Assembly (NCBI RefSeq): GCF_051860665.1 | Contig: NZ_JBHYDM010000007.1 | Coordinates: 1-64,000 of the forward strand | From: Falsiroseomonas sp051860665 | Lineage (GTDB): Bacteria > Pseudomonadota > Alphaproteobacteria > Acetobacterales > Acetobacteraceae | DNA: 64,000 bases | Direction of reading: 5' to 3' | Shown: positions 42,845-52,897 of the stretch, in pieces | Numbering within the stretch: the stretch's first letter is position 1 | How the letters are laid out: each line of letters starts with the position of its first letter | Notes under the pieces: model-generated | Told to the model about the DNA's origin: nothing | Seen by the model: the letters and a program-made list of their open reading frames with translations, nothing else | Database searches by the model: none | Made by a program: the position numbers and the translations under genes

Positions 42845-42872
42845 CGGGGACCCTTCAGGGTCCCCGTTTACT
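42845..42872 (+). terminator. Rho-independent terminator of the F0 operon
   Basis: A nine-base perfect stem, CGGGGACCC pairing with GGGTCCCCG around loop TTCA, followed by TTTACTTT. This is the only textbook stem plus T-tract that I found in the window. Confidence 0.9.
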
Positions 42873-42923
42873 TTGTGGCGCCAGGTCCTAGTCTTCGCGC
42901 ACGAAACTCCTGAGGAGACTTCC

Positions 42924-44507
42924 GTGCGCAGACATTTTCTGGCCGCCGCGCTGCTTGCCAGCTCGGCCCTGTCCCTACCCGTCGCCGCCCAGGCCAATCT
43001 CTTCCGCTGGGCCAATGACGGCGACGTCAATTCCATGGACCCCTATGCGCGGCAGGAGACCTTCCTGCTGATGTTCAACGGCAATATCTATGAGCCGCTG
43101 GTGCGCCGGAACCGCCAGCTGCAGGTGGAGCCGTCCCTGGCCGAAAGCTGGACCCAGCCCAGCCCGACCGTCTGGCGCTTCCAGCTGCGCCGCGGCGTCA
43201 CCTTCCAGGACGGCACGCCCTTCACCGCGCAGGACGTCGTCTTTTCCTACGTCCGGGCCAAGGCGCAGGGCTCCAATGTCGGCGGCAGCCTGGCGAGCGT
43301 GAAGGAAGCGCGCGCGATCGACGACCACACGCTGGAGGTCGAGACCACCGCGCCCAACCCGATCTTCCTGGAGGAGATCACCGGCATCGGCATCATGTCG
43401 CAGCGTTGGGCGGAGGCGAACAACGCCACCCGCAGCGCCGACCTGACCACGGGCGCCGAGAACTTCGCCACGCGCAACGCCATGGGCACCGGCCCCTTCC
43501 GCCTGGTGAGCCGCGAGCCGGACCGCCGCACCGTCCTCGCCCCCAACCCCAATTGGTGGGACCGCGCGGAGCACAACCTGACCCGCGTCGAGTTCAACGT
43601 CATCGCCAATGACGCGACGCGCGTGGCCGCCCTGCTCTCGGGCGAGGTGGACATGGTCTATACCGTGCCGCCGCAGGACACCCAGCGCCTGTCGCGCACC
43701 AATGGCATCACCATCCACCAGCAGGCGGAGCTGCGGACCATCTATCTCGGCTTCGACCAGAGCCGGGCGGAGCTGCTGAAATCCGATGTCCGCGGCCGCA
43801 ATCCCTTCCAGGACGTGCGGGTGCGCCGCGCCTTCAATCACGCGATCGACCGCGCCAGCATCGTCCGCACCGTGATGCGCGGCCAGGCGCGCGCCACCGG
43901 CCTGATGATCGGCCCGGGCGTGAACGGCCATACCGATGCGCGCGACCAGGTGCCGGAATACAACCCGGACCTCGCCCGCCGCCTGCTGGCCGAGGCCGGC
44001 TATCCGAACGGTTTCGGCGTGACGCTGGACTGCCCGAACGACCGCTATGTGAATGACGAGGCGATCTGTACGGCGGCCGTCTCCATGCTCGCCCGCGTCG
44101 GCATCCGCGTCACGCTGAACGCCCAGACCCGCGCCCGCTACTTCGCCGAGATCCTGGGGCCGCGCTACAATACCAGCTTCTACATGCTGGGCTGGACCCC
44201 CAATACCTACGACGCGCACAACGCCTTCTTCAACCTGATGGCGGGGCGGGAGGGCAATCGCGGCATGTTCAATGTCGGCGGTTTCAACAATGCCCGCTTC
44301 AACGAGCTGGTCGACCTGATGGCGGTGGAGACCGACGCCGCCAAGCGCAACGGCATGATCGAGGAAGCCATGCGCATCCATACCGAGCAGGCCGGCCACC
44401 TGCCGCTGCACCAGCAGACGGTGATCTGGGCCGCGCGCAACAATGTCCAGCTGCAGCAGCTGGCCGACAACTGGTTCCCGCTGCGCTTCGTCCGCATGGG
44501 CAACTGA
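42924..44507 (+). CDS. ABC transporter substrate-binding protein, family 5 (peptide type)
   Basis: A 527-residue periplasmic protein with a signal peptide (RRHFLAAALLASSALSLPVAAQA). It has NSMDPYARQE, PSLAESWTQPSPTVWRFQLR, the TFQDGTPFTAQDVVFSY family block, GTGPFRLV and VRRAFNHAIDRASIV. Family-5 receptors feed Dpp/Opp-type importers of peptides, nickel chelates, opines and other solutes. A GTG start is chosen because GAGGAGACTTCC lies before it. No dpp/opp permease genes are near, so the partner must be elsewhere. Confidence 0.92.
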   Translation: MRRHFLAAALLASSALSLPVAAQANLFRWANDGDVNSMDPYARQETFLLMFNGNIYEPLVRRNRQLQVEPSLAESWTQPSPTVWRFQLRRGVTFQDGTPFTAQDVVFSYVRAKAQGSNVGGSLASVKEARAIDDHTLEVETTAPNPIFLEEITGIGIMSQRWAEANNATRSADLTTGAENFATRNAMGTGPFRLVSREPDRRTVLAPNPNWWDRAEHNLTRVEFNVIANDATRVAALLSGEVDMVYTVPPQDTQRLSRTNGITIHQQAELRTIYLGFDQSRAELLKSDVRGRNPFQDVRVRRAFNHAIDRASIVRTVMRGQARATGLMIGPGVNGHTDARDQVPEYNPDLARRLLAEAGYPNGFGVTLDCPNDRYVNDEAICTAAVSMLARVGIRVTLNAQTRARYFAEILGPRYNTSFYMLGWTPNTYDAHNAFFNLMAGREGNRGMFNVGGFNNARFNELVDLMAVETDAAKRNGMIEEAMRIHTEQAGHLPLHQQTVIWAARNNVQLQQLADNWFPLRFVRMGN

Positions 44508-44511
44508 GAGT

Positions 44512-44535
44512 GGAGGGGCGCTGTGGCGCCCCTCC
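44512..44535 (+). terminator. Hairpin after the family-5 receptor gene
   Basis: GGAGGGGCGC pairs perfectly with GCGCCCCTCC (10 bp) around a four-base loop, five bases after the stop codon. There is no T-tract, so this is a hairpin-type or mRNA 3'-end-protecting structure. Confidence 0.55.
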
Positions 44536-44565
44536 CACTACGGCAGTGGGACTGACCTATCATGC

Positions 44566-44617
44566 CCCCCGCGCATGGGTGCATTGTTAGCTTCGATGGC
44601 TCCCCTGCGCATGGGTG
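44566..44617 (+). repeat. Direct repeat upstream of ilvE
   Basis: CCCCCGCGCATGGGTG (44566-44581) recurs as CCCCTGCGCATGGGTG (44602-44617), 15 of 16 bases identical and 36 bases apart. The copies lie ~50-100 bases before the ilvE start and could be a regulator's tandem sites. A possible 23-codon peptide (ATG at 44575 to TAA at 44646) runs through both but has no ribosome site. Confidence 0.5.
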
Positions 44618-44667
44618 TTGCGATAGCATCGGGTCACACGCAATAAAAACCGAGAGCGACAGGCGCC

Positions 44668-45750
44668 ATGACCCAATTCCCCACCACCCTGACCCGCAGC
44701 CCCAAGCCGCGCCAGCCGGATAGCGCGCTGGCCTTCGGCAAGTCCTTCACGGACCACATGTTCCTGATGGACTACACGGAGGGGAAAGGCTGGCACGATC
44801 CGCGCATCGTCCCCTATGGCCCGCTGTCCATGGACCCCGCCACCACGGTGCTGCACTACGCCCAGGCGGTCTTCGACGGCCTCAAGGCCTATCGCGGCGC
44901 CGATGGCACCATCCGCCTGTTCCGAGCCCAGCGCCATGCGGAGCGCCTCGGCAAATCCTGCGCCGGCCTCTGCATCCCGCCGATCCCGGCGGAGCTGGTG
45001 CTGCAGAGCTTCGAGGCGATCGTCGGCGTCGACCATGACTGGGTGCCGCGGACCGAGGGCACCAGCCTCTATATCCGCCCGACCGTGATCGCGACCGATG
45101 TGATGCTCGGCGTGCACCCCTCGCACAGCTACACCTATTTCGTCATCTGCTCCCCGGTCGGCGCCTATTACAAGGAAGGCGTGAAGCCGGTGCGCATCCT
45201 GGCCACCGATACGCATGTGCGCGCGGTGCAGGGGGGCTTGGGCGAATCCAAGGCGGCCGCCAACTACGCCGCCTCCCTCTCCGCGCAGCAGGAGGCGGAG
45301 CGCCAGGGCTTCACCCAGGTGCTGTGGCTGGATGGCGTGGAGCGGCGCTGGATCGACGAGGTCGGCACCATGAACATCATGATGAAGATCGGCGACGAGA
45401 TCGTCACCCCGCCGCTGGCCGGCACCATCCTGGACGGCGTGACCCGCAATTCCATCCTGACCCTGCTGCGCGACTGGGGGCACACCGTCTCCGAACGCCC
45501 CGTCAGCATCCAGGAGGTGATGCAGGCGGGCCGCGAGGGGCGGCTGACCGAGATGTGGGGCACGGGCACGGCCGCCGTGGTCTCGCCCGTGGGTGAGCTG
45601 GGCTACAAGGGCGACCGCATCAGCATCGGCAATGGCCAGACCGGCGAACTGACCCAGAAGCTGTATGACAGCATCATCGGCATCCAGTATGGCCGCCTGC
45701 CCGATGCGCATGGCTGGATGAGCCCCGTGAAGGTGCCGGTCGAGGCCTGA
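44668..45750 (+). CDS. ilvE: Branched-chain amino acid aminotransferase
   Basis: A 360-residue PLP enzyme of the larger class-IV BCAT type that transaminates leucine, isoleucine and valine. It has GPLSMDPATTVLHYAQAVFDGLKAYRG, LFRAQRHAERLGKSC, YIRPTVIATDVMLGV, the PLP-lysine block ESKAAANYAASL, LWLDGVERRWIDEVGTMN, and LAGTILDGVTRNSILTLLRD. TAAAAACCGAGAGCGAC lies before the ATG. It follows an intergenic region with a direct repeat and is transcribed alone; a hairpin follows its stop. Confidence 0.95.
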   Translation: MTQFPTTLTRSPKPRQPDSALAFGKSFTDHMFLMDYTEGKGWHDPRIVPYGPLSMDPATTVLHYAQAVFDGLKAYRGADGTIRLFRAQRHAERLGKSCAGLCIPPIPAELVLQSFEAIVGVDHDWVPRTEGTSLYIRPTVIATDVMLGVHPSHSYTYFVICSPVGAYYKEGVKPVRILATDTHVRAVQGGLGESKAAANYAASLSAQQEAERQGFTQVLWLDGVERRWIDEVGTMNIMMKIGDEIVTPPLAGTILDGVTRNSILTLLRDWGHTVSERPVSIQEVMQAGREGRLTEMWGTGTAAVVSPVGELGYKGDRISIGNGQTGELTQKLYDSIIGIQYGRLPDAHGWMSPVKVPVEA

Positions 45751-45755
45751 CTCCC

Positions 45756-45783
45756 GCGCCGCGCCGGCATCCCGGCGCGGCGC
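45756..45783. terminator. Hairpin between convergent ilvE and YXWGXW gene
   Basis: GCGCCGCGCCGG pairs perfectly with CCGGCGCGGCGC (12 bp) around loop CATC. It lies between two convergent genes, so it could stop transcripts from both sides, although no T-tract is present. Confidence 0.6.
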
Positions 45784-45793
45784 CCGGCCGGCC

Positions 45794-46126
45794 TCAGCGC
45801 CAGTGGCCGGGGACCCAGATCCAGCCCTCGGGCCGGCGCCAGACCCAATGGCCATGCGCCCAGCTAAGCCGTGCATCGGGCCGTTCCACCCATTCGCCGG
45901 GGATCCAGTCATAGGCCCGGCCGGACCAGTGCCAATGGCCGGGCTGCCAGGCCCAATGCTCCCCGCGCGGCGCCGGCGGCCGCACCTCCGCCCGCAGCGG
46001 CGGCACGGGGGGGTAGTAGCCCTGCGCCAAGGCGACGGTGGGCGCGCAGCCGGCGGTCAGCGCGGCGGTGGCCAGCGCCAGCGGCAGGAACAGGCGGCGT
46101 GAGAGGCTTGTGCTGGGATGATGCAT
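45794..46126 (-). CDS. YXWGXW-repeat lipoprotein
   Basis: A 110-residue small lipoprotein: MHHPSTSLSRRLFLPLALA, then lipobox LTAGC. The mature part has Trp-rich repeats of the YXWGXW type (HWAWQPGHWHWSG, YDWIPGEWVERP, HWVWRRPEGWIWVPGHW). Such proteins are periplasmic or outer-membrane associated with no known activity. GAGGAGG precedes the ATG at 46126. It lies convergent with ilvE. Confidence 0.82.
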   Translation of the reverse strand: MHHPSTSLSRRLFLPLALATAALTAGCAPTVALAQGYYPPVPPLRAEVRPPAPRGEHWAWQPGHWHWSGRAYDWIPGEWVERPDARLSWAHGHWVWRRPEGWIWVPGHWR

Positions 46127-46225
46127 GACCGGACCTCCTCTTCGAACACGCCCGGCATCTTGGCCCTGGCGCATGGAGGTTCGGCCCGCGCCATCATGAA
46201 GACGGCGTCAGGGAAGGGGCCCCGC

Positions 46226-46618
46226 CTATTCGCTCTCCAGCCGGTCGATATCGTCGTCCGAGAAGCCGAAGTGGTGCGCGATCTCGTGGATCAGCACGTT
46301 GCGGACCAGGCGGAACAGGTCCTCCCCGGTCTCCACCCATTCCAGCAGGATCGGCTCCCGGTACAGGGTGATGCTGTCTGGCTCGCCCGGCGCGTCGAAG
46401 ACGCTCTTCTGCGTCAGCGGCGTGCCGCGATAGAGGCCGGTCAGCGCCCAGGGGCTTTCGAAGCCGAGTTCGGCCGCGGTCTCGTCATCCGCCACCTCCT
46501 CGACCACGATGGCGGCGCCGCGGACCAGGTCGCGCAGCTCCTTCGGGATGGCGGAAAAGGCCTGCTCGGCCATTTCCACGATATCCTCCAGTGTCGGGGG
46601 GTGGCTGAATCGGGTCAT
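46226..46618 (-). CDS. Minimal zincin-like metallopeptidase family protein
   Basis: A 130-residue protein with a C-terminal HEIAHHFGFSDDDID, the HExxHxxGxxD zinc motif of the small zincin (DUF1025) family. The N-terminal half is acidic and helical (TLEDIVEMAEQAFSAIPKEL). No signal peptide is present, so it is cytoplasmic. Members are short and their substrates are unknown. The ATG at 46618 is chosen because the upstream frame is antisense to phhB. It is divergent from phhB with a 53-base gap. Confidence 0.85.
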   Translation of the reverse strand: MTRFSHPPTLEDIVEMAEQAFSAIPKELRDLVRGAAIVVEEVADDETAAELGFESPWALTGLYRGTPLTQKSVFDAPGEPDSITLYREPILLEWVETGEDLFRLVRNVLIHEIAHHFGFSDDDIDRLESE

Positions 46619-46671
46619 CCCATGCTTCCTTCCCGCCGCCGCGCCGCGCGTCAAGCCCAGGGAGATGCCCG

Positions 46672-46974
46672 ATGATCCGCCCCCTCGATGCCCAGGCGCG
46701 CGCGGAGCTGCCCCGCACCCTGCCGCTCTGGACCCTGGCGGAGGGGCGGGATGCCATCTTCCGCCGCTTCCGCTTCGCCGATTTCTCCGCCGCATGGGGC
46801 TTCATGACCCGCGTCGCCCTGCTGGCGGAGAAGCTGGACCATCATCCGGAATGGTCGAATACCTGGAACCGCGTGGAGATCCTGTTGACCACGCATGACG
46901 CCGGCGGCCTGTCCGCGCGCGACATCGCCATGGCCCAGGCGATCGACGCCGTCGAGCCCGGCCGGATCGTGTAA
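46672..46974 (+). CDS. phhB: Pterin-4a-carbinolamine dehydratase
   Basis: A 100-residue PCD/DCoH enzyme that dehydrates 4a-hydroxytetrahydropterin during tetrahydropterin recycling. The hallmark block is present: FMTRVALLAEKLDHHPEWSN, then WNRVEILLTTHDAGGLSARD, with the catalytic His pair and THDAGGLS. AGGGAG lies before the ATG. No phenylalanine hydroxylase gene is adjacent, so the role may be general pterin metabolism. Confidence 0.93.
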   Translation: MIRPLDAQARAELPRTLPLWTLAEGRDAIFRRFRFADFSAAWGFMTRVALLAEKLDHHPEWSNTWNRVEILLTTHDAGGLSARDIAMAQAIDAVEPGRIV

Positions 46975-47066
46975 CGATGGTGCCCTGACGGCGCTGGTCA
47001 GCGACCCTGGCTCTCGCCTACCCTTCCGCCACCGCGCCGCAGGCGCCACGACAGGGAGTGGATGGG

Positions 47067-48188
47067 ATGATGCAACGCAGGACGATTCTGGGGGCCGGCC
47101 TGGCAGCGCCGATGCTGCTGGCGGGCGGCCGCGGCGCCTTCGCGCAGGGCTCCGGCCCCATCCGCGTGGCGACCGCGGGCCCGATGACCGGCCAGTATGC
47201 GAGCTTCGGCGCGCAGTTCCGCGCCGGCGCCGAGCAGGCCGTGGCCGACCTCAATGCCGCCGGCGGCGTGCTGGGCCGCCAGCTGGCGCTGGAAGTGGGT
47301 GACGATGCCTGCGATCCGCGCCAGGCCGTTTCCGTCGCCAACCAGCTTGCCTCCCGCCGCGTGGTGATGGTGGCCGGGCATTTCTGCTCGGGCAGCTCGA
47401 TCCCCGCCAGCAAGGTCTATGCGGAGGAGGGGCTGCTGCAGATCAGCCCGGCCTCGACCAACCCGACCTTCACCGATGCCGGCGACTGGAACACCTTCCG
47501 CGTCTGCGGCCGCGACGACCAGCAGGGCCTGGTGGCCGGGCGCTATATCGCGCAGAACATGCGCGACCGCCGCATCGCCATCCTGCACGACAATACCGCC
47601 TATGGCCGCGGCCTGGCGGAAGAGACCAAGAAGGCGATGAACGCCGCCGGCGTGACGGAGGCGCTCTATTCCGCCTATACGCCGGGGGAGCGCGACTATT
47701 CCGCCATCGTCTCCCGCCTCCAGCAGGCCAATATCGGCGTGCTCTATGTCGGCGGCTACCACACGGAATCCGGGCTGATCCTGCGCCAGGCGAAGGAGGT
47801 CGGGATGAACCTGACCCTCATCGGCGGCGATGCGCTGGTGACCAACGAATTCTGGCAGATCACCGGCGCCGCCGGTGAGGGCACGCTGATGACCTTCAGC
47901 AGCGACCCGCGCAAGCGCGCCAGCGCCGCCGCCGTGGTGCAGAGCTTCCGGGCCAAGAACGTCGATCCCGAGGGCTATGTCCTCTACACCTATGCCACGC
48001 TGCAGATCTGGGCGGCAGCCGCGGCCCGAGTCGGCAGCACCGATGCGCGGCGCATCGCGGCGCTGCTCAAGTCCGGTGGGCCCTGGGCCACGGTGCTGGG
48101 TGACATCAACTTCGACCGCAAGGGCGATGTCACCGTGCCGGATTATGTCTTCTACGTCTGGCGCAACGGCACCTACGCCGAGATGTGA
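47067..48188 (+). CDS. LivK-type branched-chain/amide ABC receptor
   Basis: A 373-residue periplasmic binding protein with a signal peptide (QRRTILGAGLAAPMLLAGG, cleavage near AFAQG). The type I fold shows IRVATAGPMTGQYASFGAQF, GAEQAVADLNAAGGVLGRQL, VAGHFCSGSSIPASKVYAEE, ISPASTNPTFTD and RRIAILHDNTAYGRGLAEE. Receptors of this family bind Leu/Ile/Val, aromatic acids, amides or urea. AGGGAG precedes the ATG at 47067 (ATG repeated at 47070). No liv permease genes follow; a hairpin and a sulfatase-family gene do. Confidence 0.92.
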   Translation: MMQRRTILGAGLAAPMLLAGGRGAFAQGSGPIRVATAGPMTGQYASFGAQFRAGAEQAVADLNAAGGVLGRQLALEVGDDACDPRQAVSVANQLASRRVVMVAGHFCSGSSIPASKVYAEEGLLQISPASTNPTFTDAGDWNTFRVCGRDDQQGLVAGRYIAQNMRDRRIAILHDNTAYGRGLAEETKKAMNAAGVTEALYSAYTPGERDYSAIVSRLQQANIGVLYVGGYHTESGLILRQAKEVGMNLTLIGGDALVTNEFWQITGAAGEGTLMTFSSDPRKRASAAAVVQSFRAKNVDPEGYVLYTYATLQIWAAAAARVGSTDARRIAALLKSGGPWATVLGDINFDRKGDVTVPDYVFYVWRNGTYAEM

Positions 48189-48195
48189 GCCTTCC

Positions 48196-48224
48196 GGATG
48201 GGGCGGCGTCTCGCCGCCCCATCC
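48196..48224 (+). terminator. Hairpin after the LivK-like gene
   Basis: GGATGGGGCGGCG pairs perfectly with CGCCGCCCCATCC (13 bp) around loop TCT, seven bases after the stop. No T-tract. It also argues against the longer sulfatase starts that would run through it. Confidence 0.6.
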
Positions 48225-48280
48225 TCCCCAGCCGGCACTTTGCTGCCTATGCTGCCCCCATGACCGGGGGGATGGGGCCG

Positions 48281-49843
48281 ATGGCCGTGCGGAACGTGCT
48301 GTTCATCATGTGCGACCAGCTGCGCTGGGACCATATGGGCTGCGCCGGCCACCCCTTCTTGAAGACGCCGAACCTGGATGCGCTGGCCGCCCGCGGGGTG
48401 CGCTTCAGCCAGGCCTATGTGCAGTCCGGCATCTGCGGCCCCTCGCGCATGTCCTACTACACCGGGCGCTACGTCTCCTCGCACGGCGCCACGCATAACC
48501 GCGTGCCGCTTTCGGTCGGCGAGGTCACGCTGGGCTGGCATTTGCGCGAGGCGGGGCGGACGCTGGCGCTGGCGGGCAAGACGCATGTGCTGCCGGATGC
48601 GCATGGCATGAAGCGGCTGCAGCTGGACGGCCAGCACGACCTCGCCGCACTGCTGCGGGAAGGCTGGTTCACCCTGGTGGATCGCCATGACGGCCATCAT
48701 GCGGAGCCCGACAGCGCCTATGCGCATTGGCTGCGCGGCAAGGGCTACGACAGCGCCGATCCATGGACCGACTACGTCATCGCCGTGCAGGATTCGGCGG
48801 GCCAGGTCCATAACGGCTGGAAGATGCGCAACGCCCGCCTGCCCGCGCGCGTGGCGGAGGAGCACAGCGAAACCGCCTATACGGCGGATCAGGGCATCGC
48901 CTTCATGGAGCAGCAGGGCGAGACGCCCTGGGTGCTGCACCTGTCCTTCGTGAAACCGCACTGGCCCTATATCGCGCCGGCGCCCTACCACGCGATGTAT
49001 TCGGCGAACCAATGCCTGCCGGTGTCCCGCCACCCTGAGGAGCGCGGGCCGGGCGCGCATCCGCTGCTGCGCGAATGGCAGAAGGAGGAAGTCTCGGAAA
49101 GCTTCCAGCAGGATGACTGCATCACGACGGTGCGCCCGGCCTATCAGGGGCTGATCACCCAGCTCGATGATCATCTGGGGCGGGTGTGGGATGCCCTGGA
49201 GCGGCTCGGGCGGTGGCAGGACACGCTGGTGGTCTTCTGCTCCGACCATGGCGACTACCTGGGCGACCACTGGCTCGGCGAGAAGGAGCTGTTCCACGAC
49301 TGCATCCAGCGCGTGCCGATGCTGGTCTATGACCCCTCGCCGGAAGCCGATGCGACGCGCGGCACGGTCGATGACCGCTTCGTCGAGGCGATCGACCTGG
49401 TGCCCACCTTCCTTGATGCCCTGGCGCTGGACCCGGCGCCGCATCTGCTGGAGGGGCGGTCCCTGCTCGGCCTCACGCGCGGCACGGCGGAGGGCTGGCG
49501 CGATGCGGTGGTTTCCGAGCTCGACTGGACCTTTCGCGGGGCGCGGCGGCGGCTGGGCGAGAAGGTGGGGCAGCACCACGCCTGGATGATCCGCGACGCG
49601 CGCTGGAAATACATCCACTGGACCAGCGGCTACCGGCCGCAGCTGTTCGACCTGGAAGCGGACCCGGAGGAGTTCTTCGACCTCGGTGCGGACCCGGCGC
49701 ATGAGGCGGTGCGCGCCGCCATGCGCGAAAGACTGCTCACCTGGTTCACCGGGCTGAAGCGCCGCACCACGCTGACCTGGGCGGAGGCCGAGCTGCGCAC
49801 GGACCGGCACAAGGCGGCCGGCGTCTTCTACGGCGAGTGGTAG
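48281..49843 (+). CDS. Sulfatase / phosphonate monoester hydrolase family enzyme
   Basis: A 520-residue alkaline-phosphatase-superfamily hydrolase. It starts with NVLFIMCDQLRWDHMG (metal Asp), followed by FLKTPNLDALAARGVRF. The formylglycine site is SGICGPSRMSYYTGRY, Cys52 in CxPxR, which needs a formylglycine-generating enzyme. FCSDHGDYLGDHWLGEKELF supplies the second metal pair. The NLDAL block and KPHWPY segment fit phosphonate monoester hydrolases and related promiscuous enzymes better than classical arylsulfatases. The start at 48281 has GGGGGGA upstream; 48260 is possible. Cytoplasmic, with no signal peptide. Confidence 0.88.
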   Translation: MAVRNVLFIMCDQLRWDHMGCAGHPFLKTPNLDALAARGVRFSQAYVQSGICGPSRMSYYTGRYVSSHGATHNRVPLSVGEVTLGWHLREAGRTLALAGKTHVLPDAHGMKRLQLDGQHDLAALLREGWFTLVDRHDGHHAEPDSAYAHWLRGKGYDSADPWTDYVIAVQDSAGQVHNGWKMRNARLPARVAEEHSETAYTADQGIAFMEQQGETPWVLHLSFVKPHWPYIAPAPYHAMYSANQCLPVSRHPEERGPGAHPLLREWQKEEVSESFQQDDCITTVRPAYQGLITQLDDHLGRVWDALERLGRWQDTLVVFCSDHGDYLGDHWLGEKELFHDCIQRVPMLVYDPSPEADATRGTVDDRFVEAIDLVPTFLDALALDPAPHLLEGRSLLGLTRGTAEGWRDAVVSELDWTFRGARRRLGEKVGQHHAWMIRDARWKYIHWTSGYRPQLFDLEADPEEFFDLGADPAHEAVRAAMRERLLTWFTGLKRRTTLTWAEAELRTDRHKAAGVFYGEW

Positions 49844-49908
49844 CAGGCAACGAACCTCCGCTGCTGGCGTTGTGCCGCTGAAGGGCACAGGCCAGGGGAG
49901 GGGGGATT

Positions 49909-51164
<1,256 letters not shown>

Positions 51165-51171
<7 letters not shown>

Positions 51172-52067
51172 GATCGGGAACGATCCAGCAGCAGCGCCGC
51201 CGCTCGGCCTGGCTGTTCCTGCTGCCCGTGCTGGTCACCATCGCCGCCGTCGCCGGCTGGCCGCTGGGGCGCACCATCTGGTTCTCGCTGACCGATGCCC
51301 GGCTGGACGAGATGGGCGCAACCCGCTTCATCGGGCTGGAGAACTACCTCTGGCTCGCGCGCGATCCCGAATGGTGGGTGGCGGTGCGCAACACGCTGGT
51401 CTTCGCCGGCGTGTCGGTGACGCTAGAGACGCTGCTCGGCATCATCGTGGCGCTGGTGCTGAATGCGAAGATGCGCGGCCGCGGCGTGCTGCGCGCGGCG
51501 ATGCTGATTCCCTGGGCGATCCCCACCGTGGTCTCTGCCCAGATGTGGGGCTGGATGCTGCACGACCAGTACGGCGTCATCAACGAAATGCTGATGGGCA
51601 TCGGCCTGATCGCGGAGCCGCGCGCCTGGACGGCGAACTATTCCACCGCGCTGGCCGCCGTCATCGCCGTGGATGTCTGGAAGACCACGCCCTTCATGGC
51701 GCTGCTGACGCTGGCCGCGCTGCAGCTGCTGCCGGACGAACTGTACGAGGCGGCGGAGATCGACGGCCTGGGACCCGTGGGACAGTTCTTCCGCATCACC
51801 CTGCCGCTGATCTGGCCGGCGCTGATGGTCGCCATCATCTTCCGCACGCTGGATGCGCTGCGGGTCTTCGACCTGATGTACGTGCTGACCGGCAATAGCC
51901 GCGCCACTGCCTCCATGTCCGTCTATGCGCGGCAGCAGCTCGTCGATTTCCAGGATGTCGGCTACGGCTCCGCCGCCGCCACCGGGCTGTTCCTGGTGAT
52001 CGCCGTGGTCACCGCGTTGTTCATCACGCTGGGCCGCGTGCGGCTCGGCGGGGAGCCGGGCAAATGA
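51165..52067 (+). CDS. Sugar ABC permease, MalF type
   Basis: A 300-residue permease with six helices: AWLFLLPVLVTIAAVAGWPLG, then NTLVFAGVSVTLETLLGIIVAL and further segments. The EAA loop reads ELYEAAEIDGLGPVGQFFRITLPL. This pattern is typical of the first permease of CUT1 importers. The ATG at 51165 overlaps the receptor stop by seven bases, and its stop overlaps the second permease by four (ATGA), so all three genes are coupled. Confidence 0.92.
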
Positions 52068-52897
52068 AGCCGATGCGGATCCTTGGCCGCGCCGGCTTCT
52101 TCCTGCTGGTGCTGGCGATCGTCGCCTACACGGTCTTTCCCTTCTACTGGGCCATCGTCTCCTCGCTGAAGGACGGCGCCGCGCTGTTCCGCGTCGAGGC
52201 CTGGCCCAGCGCCCCGCAATGGTCGAACTACGCCGCCGTCTTCCGCGAACAGCCCTTTGGGCGGAACATCCTGAACTCCGTCATCGTCGCGGGCTCCGTC
52301 GTCGCGCTGTCGCTGGCCCTCGGCGTCACCGCGGCCTTCGCGCTGGGCCGCATGCAGTTTCGCGGCCGCGGCTTCCTGCTGCTGGTGATCCTCGGCGTTT
52401 CGATGTTCCCGCAGGTAGCGGTGCTGTCGGGGCTGTTCGAACTGATCCGCGCGCTCGGCCTTTACAACAACCTCTTCGGCCTGACGCTGAGCTACCTGAT
52501 CTTCACCCTGCCTTTCACGGTCTGGGTGCTGACCACCTATATGCGCGAGATGCCGGTCGAGCTGGAGGAGGCGGCGATGATGGATGGCGCCAGCCCCTTC
52601 GTGGTGCTGACGCGCATCTTCCTGCCGCTGATGGGCCCGGCCATGGCGACCACCGGCCTGCTCGCCTTCATCGCCGCCTGGAACGAGTTCCTGTTCGCGC
52701 TGACCTTCACCCTGACGGATGAAATGCGGACCGTGCCGGTCGCCATCGCACTGATCAGCGGCTCCAGCAGCTTCGAACTGCCCTGGGGCCGCATTATGGC
52801 CGCCAGCGTCATCGTGACGCTGCCGCTGATCTCGCTGGTGCTGGTTTTCCAGCGCCGCATCGTCTCCGGCCTGACGGCGGGCGCGGTAAAGGGCTAG
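52064..52897 (+). CDS. Sugar ABC permease, MalG type
   Basis: A 277-residue permease with an N-terminal helix FFLLVLAIVAYTVFPFYWAIVSSLK and six helices in all. The EAA loop is ELEEAAMMDGASPFVVLTRIFLPL, followed by FIAAWNEFLFALTFTL, typical of the second CUT1 permease. The operon ends here without an ATPase gene, so an ATPase encoded elsewhere (MsmK/UgpC type) must energise this importer. Confidence 0.93.
   Translation: MKPMRILGRAGFFLLVLAIVAYTVFPFYWAIVSSLKDGAALFRVEAWPSAPQWSNYAAVFREQPFGRNILNSVIVAGSVVALSLALGVTAAFALGRMQFRGRGFLLLVILGVSMFPQVAVLSGLFELIRALGLYNNLFGLTLSYLIFTLPFTVWVLTTYMREMPVELEEAAMMDGASPFVVLTRIFLPLMGPAMATTGLLAFIAAWNEFLFALTFTLTDEMRTVPVAIALISGSSSFELPWGRIMAASVIVTLPLISLVLVFQRRIVSGLTAGAVKG

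Noticed and set aside
44575..44646. 23-codon leader peptide for ilvE attenuation
   Set aside because: No run of Leu/Ile/Val codons, no ribosome site, and no alternative hairpin with a T-tract before ilvE.
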